The position numbers and the translations under genes were made by a program. From positions 9,508,001-9,572,000 of the forward strand of contig NC_092572.1 of the NCBI RefSeq assembly GCF_037975245.1: a stretch of DNA of 64,000 bases. Direction: 5' to 3'. Each line of letters opens with the position of its first letter. Within the stretch, counting starts at the first letter, position 1. The notes below the pieces were generated by a model, which was given only the letters and a program-made list of their open reading frames with translations, had not been told where the DNA came from and did no database searches. The stretch comes from Apostichopus japonicus. Its lineage: Eukaryota > Echinodermata > Holothuroidea > Aspidochirotida > Stichopodidae. Shown here one piece after another: positions 25,736-36,252 of the stretch.

Positions 25736-25922
25736 TTGTTGCCCTTTTGTTTGTACTTCCAGTCTATTCGAAAGGGTAAGATGGAAAAAGAAGGAAAAAC
25801 GACCCTCTCCCTGAAATCATTAGAGGGGATTTTTTGGGTTTGCCCTTTTTTTTGGTACTTTTCAGTTTTCTCAAAAGGGTAAGAAAGAAAAAGTAGGAAA
25901 CACAACCCTCTCCCTGAAATCC
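25736..25922. repeat. Tandem duplication, about 107 bp x 2
   Basis: GCCCTTTTGTTTGTACTT and GCCCTTTTTTTTGGTACTT begin two units that each continue through AAAGGGTAAGA and end at ACCCTCTCCCTGAAATC. Confidence 0.75.
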
Positions 25923-26356
25923 AAGTTTCTCTTGCAAATAGTTCTAAAGGTCATCAGGATATTGTTTTCAAAGATGCTTGCAAGTCAAACACTGGTCACG
26001 ACTGCTCAAACATTGACAACCTCTTTACGATTTGTTACCTTCAGAGCATTTTCCTGCAGGAGGTGAATTTTTGGGAGAATTATGAGTTTGAAAGGGTCAG
26101 AAATTAACCAAAGGATGAGTGATACATAAATTTGAACATTGCTTTTTTATCAAGTTTCAGGAGGCCGGCTAAAAGTTTTGGGGCTATATTGATGATCTTT
26201 CATATGTTTCTTTCTCCCTCCATTTATCCTTTGAGACACTTGACAAGAAGGGAGAACCGTTTACGTCATCTCCACTCAATAATTTCATTCTACATTGGGA
26301 AGGACCTGTTAAGACTTTAAAACCTAACTGAGAGAAATTGCTTAAAATCCTCTTAC

Positions 26357-26695
26357 CTGCTGTGGTACTCAGCGTCAGAGCTATGGTTTTCCTCTGCTCG
26401 GCGCTTCCCTTTCCAATGGATTCGCCATCCGCTTGACACGTCAGAATCGTCGCTCTCTTAAAAGTGTACTGAATGGTTGAGACTGTCACAAAAGTGCCCG
26501 TCAGGGAGCCCTCTCCGAGATCCTCGTAGATGGGCGTTAAGGGGGTGCCGTGGTCGTTCGTCCATATTAGCTCGATTGCCGGTCTCGCTTCGCCTGACGT
26601 ACAGGTCAGGTTGACAACGTCCCCGAGCTCTAGTTGGGGGCTACATAAATCATCCTGGCATTCTAGCCCGATGGAAGGACCGACTTCTGGTTTCA
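26357..26695 (-). CDS. Internal exon encoding one C2-type immunoglobulin domain
   Basis: This exon encodes about 113 residues forming one Ig fold, presumably part of the ectodomain of a cell-surface receptor or adhesion protein. Seen in the sequence: a good acceptor (pyrimidine-rich tract ending CGGCAG) and a consensus donor (CAG|GTAAGA), a length of 339 nt divisible by three, and phase 1 at both ends, the usual arrangement for Ig-module exons. The domain starts VKPEVGPS; the B-strand cysteine is in VNLTC, the core tryptophan in ELIWTND, and the F-strand cysteine in ATILTCQADG. The F strand lacks the usual Y-x-C, as in CD80-like C2-set domains. NLT is a potential N-glycosylation sequon. Two further cysteines (LECQDDLC) near the start could form an extra disulfide. 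The exon is clearly richer in G+C and CpG than its flanks. The rest of the gene should lie on both sides; orthology is not determined. Confidence 0.85.
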
Positions 26696-27117
26696 CTGCC
26701 GAATAAAACAAAAGTGGACATGAAGACATCTGAGCTAGGGTCAGTTCACTACACTATATGATCTCTCTCAATAACGTTATTCGTTTCTGAAGAGGATTCG
26801 ACAGACCGAAACGAATGTGATGTTGATAATAGTCGAGAGAGTGGTCCCGTTATCAGACGACTTGAGGACATGTACTTCACCTTCAAATTTTTTATGTCGC
26901 AAAATGTGTCGTTGCATGTGAAACTGAAACTGTAGGGTATTATTGTTCAATGATATAGTTTTGAGAACGGCTGCTAGGGAAAATGCTTCCCTTTATTTTT
27001 TGTCTTTTTTTTTGTCAAGCTTTATCAGAGAGCTCCTTCTGATGATTTAGGCTGTTGGGCTGTATATCACATTATGTGAAATGTTGTCACATGCCATTTC
27101 ACAGAATTTTTCTTTTC

Positions 27118-27470
27118 AACAACAACAACAGCATCAACAACAATAATAATAATAATAATAATCATAATCGTTATGATAGCGATAGCGATAAGGATGATGA
27201 TAATGTTAAAAATAAATTTATATAGTGCTTGCAAAGACAACTCTGGAAGAGCAACGATCTAAGCGCTTTACAAAAACAGTTAAAAATTACACTATTAGAG
27301 ATATTCAGAAAAAAAACAGATTAAAAAGAAGCATCTTTTATTTGGTCTTAAAGCTTATACATCAGAAGTTGAATTTCTAATAGATAAAGAGAGAGCAAGG
27401 TCCAAAGAACAAGACCAAATTTGCAGAGAGAACGATTGCATTTAATAAGAATGAATAAAAAAGGAGTAGA
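27118..27470 (-). mobile_element. Retroposon 3' end with (ATT)n tail
   Basis: The plus strand shows (CAA)n, (TAA)n and a purine-rich stretch, then TTTATATAGTGCTT and, further on, AAGCGCTTTACAAAAAC. On the minus strand this reads as a retroposon 3' end, with a TGTAAAGCGCTT block followed by an ACTATATAAATTTA block and an (ATT)n tail. I know this pattern from L2/CR1-like LINEs and their SINE partners in marine invertebrates. The limits and family are uncertain and I see no coding remnant. Confidence 0.5.
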
Positions 27471-29395
27471 AATTACTGAACTGACAAAACAAAGAAGAAA
27501 TCTTTGGAAATTGATTTATGAATAAAAATGAGAATTAAACTCACAATAACAATGATATATAAGAAGAAGTGAAGAAATTTTTTTCTTGGGGGGGGGGGGA
27601 ATTCTATTAAACATCATAAAATCAATTAAGTTAGAAATTAATGAAACTGGTTGTGATTGTACGCAACAACCAAAGGGTGTATGATAAAAATAAATGTGAT
27701 CTTCCAAAATTATGAAATTACCCTTGCGTAAATATATATTTAGATTGATGATTATAGTTATCCCAACCAAATAATTATACTTGCACTATAATATATTTAA
27801 TATCCCCCCCCCTTTCGTCCACATTTTTAATACCCGCATAAAACTGGTAATTATTGACTGTATCAGTTTAATCTTTGTTTTCTGTTTTGTTTAAACCCGT
27901 CGGTGAACAAGCTAATCACTATTTAGTCTAACTTCGGACGCACTACGTTTTCCGCATCATGTGCTGGACTCTTCTTTAAAGTCACCACTGACAAGCTAGA
28001 ACGCAGTTTACCCGCCATTTCCACAGATAGAAACGAAAGCTGACAAATGAGGCGTGACAATTTTCGCCATTTCTGTCAGATGTAACAGGATTATTTAGCT
28101 TCGGAGAACGCTGGGAAGAAAATCACTCTTAAAAGTTATCAAATCTGATTGTGAATGAAATGTCCTACTTTTTTTTTTATAATGCCAGCAAATTTTATAG
28201 ACGAGTGCTGATTGGAAATGTCAAGGTCTTAGAAACCAATCATAACAGTAAACAGAACTTGGCCCATTCATGAATCTATCGACCATTTGTATGTATTAGT
28301 TGGATGTTCACTGTGTTAAAATATTGTGACCAGAACTAACGAGGATGTATTTGCTAAATACCAGACTATATACATAGATACAATTGCAAGGCCAGAGCTG
28401 TTAATCCTTATGACAAGCAGTTTACAAACTGTGGCACGAGATCTCGTGACAAGATACAGCACGTCTTCCAAAACACCTTTTCATCTTGTGGAAACAGCTT
28501 TTCGAATCAGGGAATTATTTTTTCCAGTATGGCATCAGAAAATGCTATCAAAATGCACAATGGTGTCCAATTGCTGTACAAGTCCATGCAAAGATATATA
28601 CATAGCAGTTTTTGTACGCTGGAATTCTAATATTTTATGATCAAGAGACTAAAATTCAGAACCTCAAAAACTTAAAAACACAAGATAGGAACAGTCTAAA
28701 AAATTTCTCACAAATTGATCAATTCATTAATTCTCATTCAATACTGTACATATTTCAATTCCAGGACGTTAAGGCAATTCATTGTACCAGCTAATATATG
28801 ATAAACAATCAGTTGGTTTCATTACAATTAATGAATTATATCAAGGTAATTAAAAGTCAGCTATGACTCATGAAATGTACATTGCATTCCTGATAGCCTA
28901 TGTACCTTTTACTGTAACAATTAATAGCTTAGGTCAGGTACACCATAATGAGTTTAATAGAGTGAGTGAGTATTGTAAATGATTTCTCTTCACAATATAT
29001 ATCTCTGTTAATTTTATACAAAAAAAATGTCATTCTAAACACTTAGTTGAAACATACATTCAAACTTAAAACCGTTAGGTGTCGAACGATTCCCATTCTT
29101 TGTTATTGTTTTGGTCGAGACAACATCATGTGTCCAGATTTAATCGTCTACTGATTCTGAGACAATCCTCATTATCTGGCAACAACTTTGAGGACCGTGA
29201 CAACCTCACGATACTGCTTTTCAAAACTGTTTGAAATATTTAGAGTGCTTACAATTTTGGCTTTAATACTGATGAACTTGGTAGTAATGGACACCAAAAC
29301 CATTAATTTCTAGTCTGCTACATATTGCCACATTCTGATGTCTGACATTATTCCAGTGTTCAGCCATCCCAGTCCTCTCTCAGCTAATTTATCAC
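27471..29395. other. No gene seen
   Basis: No repeat boundary or exon was recognised. The frame at 28326-28640 (104 codons, plus) lacks known motifs. Confidence 0.5.
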
Positions 29396-30160
29396 AGACT
29401 GAAATCTATTACAATAAAACTAAGTCCACTATTTCAACTACTGTCTAAGGACATAGTGTCCTTTTGTCACAGTGTCCCCTGACTTTCTGACAGGATGATC
29501 TTAATTCTAACAATTTATTACAACAAAACTATTGACCACTATGTCAACTACTGTCTAAGGACAGTGTCCTTTTGTCACAGTGTCCCCTGACTTTCTGACA
29601 GGATGATCTTAATTCTAACAATTTATTACAACAAAACTATTGACCACTAAGTCAACTAATGTCTAAGGACATAGTGTCCTTTGTCACAATGTCCCCTGAC
29701 TTTCTGACAGGATGATCTTAATTCTAACAATTTATTACAACAAAACTATTGACCACTAAGTCAACTAATGTCTAAGGACATAGTGTCCTTTGTCACAGTG
29801 TCCCCTGACTTTCTGACAGGATGATCTTAATTATATTATAACAATTTATTACAACAAAACTGCTGACCACTATGTCAACTAATGTCTAAGGACATAGTGT
29901 CCTTTTGTCACAGTGTCCCCTGACAGGATGAGCTTAATTATATTATAACAATTTATTACAACAAAACTGCTGACCACTAAGTCAACTAATGTCTAAGGAC
30001 ATAGTGTCCTTTGTCACAGTGTCCCCTGACTTTCTGACAGGATGATCTTAATTATATTATAACAATTTATTACAACAAAACTGCTGACCACTATGTCAAC
30101 TAATGTCTAAGGACATAGTGTCCTTTTGTCACAGTGTCCCCTGACAGGATGAGCTTAATA
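29396..30160. repeat. Tandem repeat, 106-116 bp x 7, with hairpin core
   Basis: Each unit contains AAGGACATAGTGTCCTTT (a 7-bp stem with a 3-nt loop), GTCACAGTGTCCCCTGAC, GACAGGATGATCTTAATT and CAATTTATTACAACAAAAC. The hairpin marks lie near 29449, 29558 (variant loop), 29666, 29774, 29890, 29996 and 30112. Units 5 and 7 share a shortened form lacking TTTCTGAC, so a two-unit periodicity is emerging at the right end. Confidence 0.9.
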
Positions 30161-31927
30161 CTTGTGACTGTGTAACTTCTGCAGCCTGGTATCATCTTTC
30201 TACTTGAAACAAACTAGCTGAGACAATTAACTGAGAGTCAATCAAGTGGATTGGATGGGAGGGGTGGTGTGTGGGGTAGGGATGGGATTGGTGGGGATCA
30301 ATAATTTTAAGTTGGAAAAATGTTCCATAAAAGAAAGAAAATATTAGAAATTTAAATTGGGAATTTCGGATTAATATAGCAAGCACACAGGCAATACATC
30401 TCTATAGGGTTAGCGAAATCAAATTATTTACTCTTCAAGATCTAGGCGTATAAAATGTCTGCCTTCCTTGAGGGAAAGATTAGTATCAGTCAATGACTGG
30501 AAGGCGGTTGAATATGTTAAGCCTTCCTATATTCATCAGCAAGGGCATATATTTATGTGAAATAAACAAAAATGTACTCTTACTTGACCAGACCTCAATT
30601 GAGCTTTGCACTACTAACACAGTTGGGTTCATGAAATCGCCATCTATTTGACCGAAGTCACCAATATAAAGCGATTCTTACCTAGAGCTACTAGATCATC
30701 AAACATATATACATGTGCATCAACATATTATCTGATTAAACACATGATTCTCCCCCTGTGTAATTACCAGCATGACTTTTACGGCTTAATTTCTTCATCA
30801 AAGTCCCTCCTCAGTTGCCAGATGTAATTTATGGGTGACACAGCATTCATCAAACACCACCCACCTGCCTACTTTTTCTTTAATAAATACCATGAAAAGA
30901 GAAAAGCCCAAAACAAACAAAAGAACTGTTTGCCAAAGTGATGACTACCACTCTAACCAAACCTTTTGATTCCTATCGTCTGAGGGAAAAAAAATATAAC
31001 ATTAATATGCTGCTGCTTTGATCAAAGCGTTCTTTCACCTAGGCTTGTTGCTTGGCAACGTAATGCCCGCCCGCTGCTCTTTTTGTCTCCATAATCGTAT
31101 GAGTACCTGCTGGTTTTTAATTTTCTTACTTCTATTTCTTGGGGCGAGGGGGGTGGTTGGGGGGGCTGCTGGGATATTTTTAACTTCATTGAGTCATCAT
31201 CAACCCACAAACCGTTAGAATGTTGTCACTTTCAAATTTTCCGATGGTTTTGAGAATCGACGTAATTGCCCTACGATGAGGAGGGAAAGAATGTTTCCCT
31301 GATTGATATTCATTATCTACCACTTAGCCACAAAACATGTCTTGTATGATATCCAGCTATTAGCTCTATAATCCACTTACTGATTCCCAGAGAGCGCCAC
31401 GCTGGCATGACAAAACATTCGTGAGGGTTTTTGGAGGTGGGGGGTGTGGCATCTTGCTGGGATATCTCTCCTGTACTGCGAAAACCAAGACGCTGCACAT
31501 GTTAAAGCAATCATTGTTTTTCGTCGTGTGACAAGATAAGAATGTGTTCGATTATTTCATGTAGTTTTGATAAGGACCAGATTGATTGCGGTCATCATAC
31601 TTTTGAGAAAACCACGAATTGTTCGAAAACACAAAAAAGGACTCTTTCTGTTTTAGACAGTGTTTTCCTCTTAGGCACAAGAGGCAGTGACATCAGTCAG
31701 TCAGATTACTCAGGTGTATACCACCCATGAGAGGCTACTGTTGTGGCATTATACTGAATGCAACCAACTGTATATTGCTTATTACAACCATTTGAAATCA
31801 GTTACATATAATTTACAAATACATTACATTGTTACGGCACACTGGTAAGGGAAGTGAAGCATTCTGGGAATTAATATGGGGATATGGAAATGAATATTCA
31901 GTTTGATGTTCCAATATTAATTTACAT

Positions 31928-32287
31928 CAGTGGCGTAGCCAGCATTCTATTGTTAGGGGGGCAAGATTTTTCTTAAGGGGGGCAACCCTGTGATGGTTGA
32001 TGGTAGGGATTACCAAGAAATATATGTATTAACGGGCACCTCGTCAACACAAATACACATCCAATGGTTCAGTGGAACATGACACACTATCGGTCTGATT
32101 ACCAAGTTCTGACCTTATATGAAGTATGAACATGAGCCCTGAGGTATGAATACTTGTGATTAGAACTCGAAAAAATGTAAAAAAGAAGTTATTGAATACG
32201 TGACTGGATTTCTTTGGGGGGGGGCAAGACTAGCACAAAGCAAATGGGGGGCATTGCCCCCCTGTCCCCCCTCTGGCTACGCCACTG
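31928..32287. mobile_element. Non-autonomous hAT-type MITE with 8-bp target duplication
   Basis: The 360-bp element has perfect terminal inverted repeats of about 15 bp (CAGTGGCGTAGCCAG and its complement CTGGCTACGCCACTG). It is flanked on both sides by ATTTACAT (31920-31927 and 32288-32295). An 8-bp duplication plus CAGTGGCG-type ends is typical of hAT transposons. G-rich runs adjoin both ends inside the element. There is no transposase frame, so it would depend on an autonomous relative. The perfect duplication suggests a fairly recent insertion. Confidence 0.85.
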
Positions 32288-32895
32288 ATTTACATACTTA
32301 ATCGATGAACATGAGTGATGGGAATCTCCATGCAACATCTCGCAACAGTACGTTACACATTGACTTGTGTGATGTACCATCTACAGCATTGGCTGACCTT
32401 ACTAAACATTGCAACCTGACACTGACAAGACCCATTACCTTTCTATAATGATTTTTCCGCTTATAAACTTTATCCTTCATTTACCTTTACCCCGATCATC
32501 ATCATCGTTTGCTAGCTCTCTCCGCCCAAAATATTTCATAAATACTATTAAATCCGTTCGATGATGATTGATTTTACATCCGCTCCAAGAAACCGATATC
32601 TTCATTTTAATGATCCAGAAATTGTTTATTATCACCTTGGATCATCCGGGCACTGATTGGCAGATTCACAAAAATGAAAGTTAGGCACCACCTTGCATAT
32701 CAGATATTTTACGATCTTGTGATATTACGACAATTCCCGGAAAAAAAAAGAAGCAAAGCTGTTAACTGCTAAGTGATACAAATTGACAGTTTGGCAAAGG
32801 AAGTCCTTTCTTTTGTAATTTTTTTTTCATACAGCTTAGGATTCAATTTGACTTTTTGACAGATTCCCATTTTCATAGGAGACAGCGAGAGACAG

Positions 32896-32940
32896 ACAGA
32901 GATAGAGAGAGAGAGAGAGAGAGAGATAGAAAAAAAAAAA
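32896..32940. repeat. (GA)n microsatellite
   Basis: An imperfect GA/GATA run ends in a short A run. Confidence 0.85.
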
Positions 32941-33489
32941 TGACTTTTTATGCTTCTAAAGACAAGATGATTGGCATAAACCCTCGCAAATAATTTTGTC
33001 AATCATTGAAGCGTTAGCAGTTGTTTGGACATGGCAAAAAGCACTAATGGGAATTTTTGTCATTTATGTTTATCCAGCTCTTCTGCTTGAAATACACGAA
33101 TCCAGGCAAGTTTATGATCATAATGGGATACAGGGCAGGTTTAAATCGCCCCCCCCCCCCCTTACCTGAGAAAGTGTATTGTGTCAAAAAGAAATCTGAT
33201 TTGGGAGAGATATTGATCATGATGAATATTCAATGAACTATATGTATTGTATATAAATTAAAATTACTGAAACAACTGTATAAATAGATGAACTGCACTG
33301 TAACTATGGCAACACTCAATAACGTATAATTCTCTTAGCCTACTACTGATCAAGATCTAGTAACAATCTCTGTGGTGCAAAAGTAATCCTAGTTTTAATT
33401 GACATATCTGAGACTGAGCTGTCATTTATTACGGTACACACCTGTAATATATGTCAGAGTACCTGACTAAATAGATCTGAAACCAAATT

Positions 33490-33750
33490 CTATTTGTTTT
33501 TCATTTTATATTTTCAAGGCAGAAATATTAACAGTGTTGACACTGAAATCAATTGCCTCTTATTAAGGTTATTATGCTAAGAGGGTCAATATTAATTTTT
33601 AGATTCAGCATTTGCAAAATCCATTTATAACTACAGAAATTATCATTTGTAATAAAATAAAGTAAAACATTTTAACACTTCACCGCGCGTGGGGCAATGA
33701 TGTCATTTTTAGACTTAATCAAGTCTTTTTTAGCCATGTGTGTAAAGAAA
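33490..33750 (+). repeat. Dispersed repeat, copy A
   Basis: It shares a colinear set of blocks with 52830-53090: TTTCAAGG.AGAAAT, TAACAGTGTTGA, CTGAAA.CAATT, ATTCAGCATTTGCAAAA and CTT.ATCAAGTCT. Its nature is unknown; no ends or coding remnant could be defined. Confidence 0.5.
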
Positions 33751-36048
33751 CATTATAGTTGAAATATCTCACAAGTTATATTATAAGATTTTTTGTATCT
33801 GATAAGGGATGTTGTTCATCTTAAATTACATCTCTTCCAATGATCATGATTTGGGTAGGAAATCTCCTTTCACATAAAAGATTTAGCTAAATTGTCATAA
33901 TAAATTGGGAAATATTAGCACCATATATATATAGACCTAACTGTTTATTAATATTACCTTGACTATTCAAACAACAAAAGGGGCATGTTACCATGAATAT
34001 TCATTTCCTTAGTGGGCCTAATTCTTTCTTTGTAAATATTTAACTTACTTATTCACAGAGGAAAATGAGAGTTTCCTACAAAAAAAGAGGTTGTACAGTT
34101 TTGATAAAAATTCTAAATACAGAGAACACTGACAGCTTAAAATTTAAAGCAAATATTTCCAAATGTATCAACATTCCAGAATCAATCAACAAGAACATAA
34201 ATAATAGGAAAGAACATGTGCCTGATTATGATCCCAGATCACCCACTGTGGTCTACTCCTTGCAAGAATCCAATTGTAACTTAGCCAGTCCAAGTTGGTA
34301 TCTTGAGTTAAGGAACAAGATATTGAGATTAGGTTTTCAACCAAGTATTAGCTTACATGTTGATTCTTTTATTTGCTTTGTTTTCGTATCATGCAGTGTC
34401 ACATTAATTCTCAGCCATCGGAATATTCTTTTGAACTTGAAAGTCTAGTACGTCTTCATTACAGCACATTCCTATAGGGAAGATGCCTGATGATAAGTCT
34501 TTTGACTCAGATTACATTTACACAGAGCCACTACATGTGGTATGTTATCGATGCGACCAAACCATCGTTATATCCCGCCAAAGATGTAGCGAGGGCCCCC
34601 TAGTCTTGATTAGGAACTATCTCTAATTACAACATTCGATTCAGTTTCAATCAAGTTAATATCAGGCAGCTAAGATCCTACGACTAAAATGGAGGTACGA
34701 AATCCGATTCCCAATAAACGGAGAGCGGGCGCTCGTGTCGGAGGAGGGCCGTCGTTCGACGGCGTACGAAATGAGACGGTAAAGAGAAGCAGATAAAATC
34801 TGCCACGATGGCGGACGGAAGATCAGAGGAAGATGGAGAAAAAAAAAGGCTAAGAGGGGGTCCTGTTGGGTTAAATTTAAATTGGTCTGATCAAGGGTAA
34901 ACGGACTTATGTTTCATGACTTGTCCTTGGTGTCCTTGAGAAATGGTTTTCAGTTTAATTACTCGCAGCAATCTTGCATTTCAGAATCTTTCGGTATTCT
35001 GGAATGATGACAACGGATGCTACACTGTGCTTCCGCCCTCATGTGGATTTTTCTTATACATAGCGGTTTACATAGCAATGTCGGTGTATGTAACAGAGTA
35101 CGAAAAAGAGATACCAGCCGAAGCATCCATCGAGTCACCAAACCAGAAATTATAATTTTTTTTGATGGAGCAGGCGGGGGTGGAGGGGCAGGGTTACTGG
35201 GAAGTTACTAGTTTATCATCGTCTAAAGCTATATTTTGCACTAAATATGGTGCAAAGACTGGAAGTGTTTGTAAAGGAGAGTAAGATTTAGTATAATGAC
35301 ACAAACTTGGCCAAAATGAAGAAAACGTGCAACCTAATGACAAAAAGAGGGACAACTTCAGATTTTTATTATTATTTTTTACAGGTGGATAGAGGGATTG
35401 GACTAATGTTTTGTATCATCTTTATTCCCACCTTGTGCACAAATCATTACTGCAACACTTATTAGAGGGCCATATGGGGCCATAAAAAAGATATTAATTC
35501 ATTGCTCATGAACGAATTTTGGAAAAAAGAAAAAAAACAACTGTGAACTAATTATCTGATGCTATTTTATAATAGTCCAAAAACCATTTTTTAAAATAAT
35601 TCAACAGATTTTGCAGTGATAAAATGTAATGCCAACTGTTGCTTTAAAATATTGCAGCTCACTAAAATAGCTCCATTAAGTGATTAATTTAGCTGAAACA
35701 CCCAAAATGATATTTCCTCAAAAGGTAAATTTATACTTCTTTTGGGGGGGTTTTGAATTTTAGTGGATTATACAATCTTACAAACCTTTCACCTTTGGCA
35801 ATTCTTTTACTGACAAAAAAAAGAGAGAAAAAAATGGGAGGCCAGAGATGGGACATATTATCTGAGAAACTTGAATTGATCACAAATTCTGACGATACCC
35901 CAAAGCGATAAACAGGACATACAGAAATGCTGAAAGTTTTGTTGACAAAAAAACCCCCTAAAAACAGGGGTACGCGAAAGAAAAAAAGTGGATATGTATA
36001 TATAAATTGATATCAACCCCGAAATGTTTCACTTATGGAATGCCAAAA

Positions 36049-36252
36049 TTATTGCCCGTTCATCGCTAAAAGCAAATTACAATTTGACGCGTTATCGTAC
36101 TGAATATCTGGGTTAATGTATGTCATGTTCCACATTGAGTCCCCGGGAGAGTTCTGCCTTGCATGCTCTTCGCGCCGTTTAGGCTTCCGAATTACTGTCG
36201 ATTGGAAATGATTGACGTTGCGATCACCCAACCTTTCGGATAATTCTCTCTC
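36049..36252 (-). CDS. Candidate last exon of a second minus-strand gene
   Basis: An open frame of 67 codons follows a possible acceptor (TTGCATCAG) and ends in TAA. It is hydrophilic and charged in its first half (RKPKRREEHARQN) and ends with MTYINPDIQYDNASNC before a short C-terminal stretch. Two tyrosines in YINPDIQYDN context and a basic start would suit the cytoplasmic tail of a membrane protein. The stretch has more CpG and G+C than its flanks. It lies about 9 kb upstream of the Ig exon in transcriptional terms, so if real it would close a different gene, possibly a neighbour of similar type. The pyrimidine tract is poor and no partner exon was found. A conserved non-coding element would look much the same. 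Confidence 0.25.
   Translation of the reverse strand, partial: ERELSERLGDRNVNHFQSTVIRKPKRREEHARQNSPGDSMWNMTYINPDIQYDNASNCNLLLAMNGQ

Larger units (their letters stand above)
7227..26356 (-). other. Inferred intron between Ig-domain exon and transmembrane exon
   Basis: This roughly 19.1 kb interval lies between two phase-compatible minus-strand exons and begins and ends with their donor and acceptor. I found no further convincing exon inside it. It holds a 155-bp tandem array, an antisense SINE, a 457-bp inverted-repeat element, a sense-oriented (plus-strand) LINE fragment, (TA)n and poly(A) tracts, and CpG-richer stretches near 11.8-12.3 kb and 24.0-24.5 kb. An undetected exon or a second gene cannot be excluded, so the single-intron reading is tentative. 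Confidence 0.4.
32300..36048. other. Mostly featureless; CpG-rich islet at 34560-34850
   Basis: Apart from the (GA)n tract and the dispersed repeat, I see no gene. The islet has dense CpG and homeobox-type TAATTA words. Near its end it contains CACGATGGCGGACGG, from which a 30-codon frame runs to 34900; this may be a start exon or chance. Confidence 0.4.
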
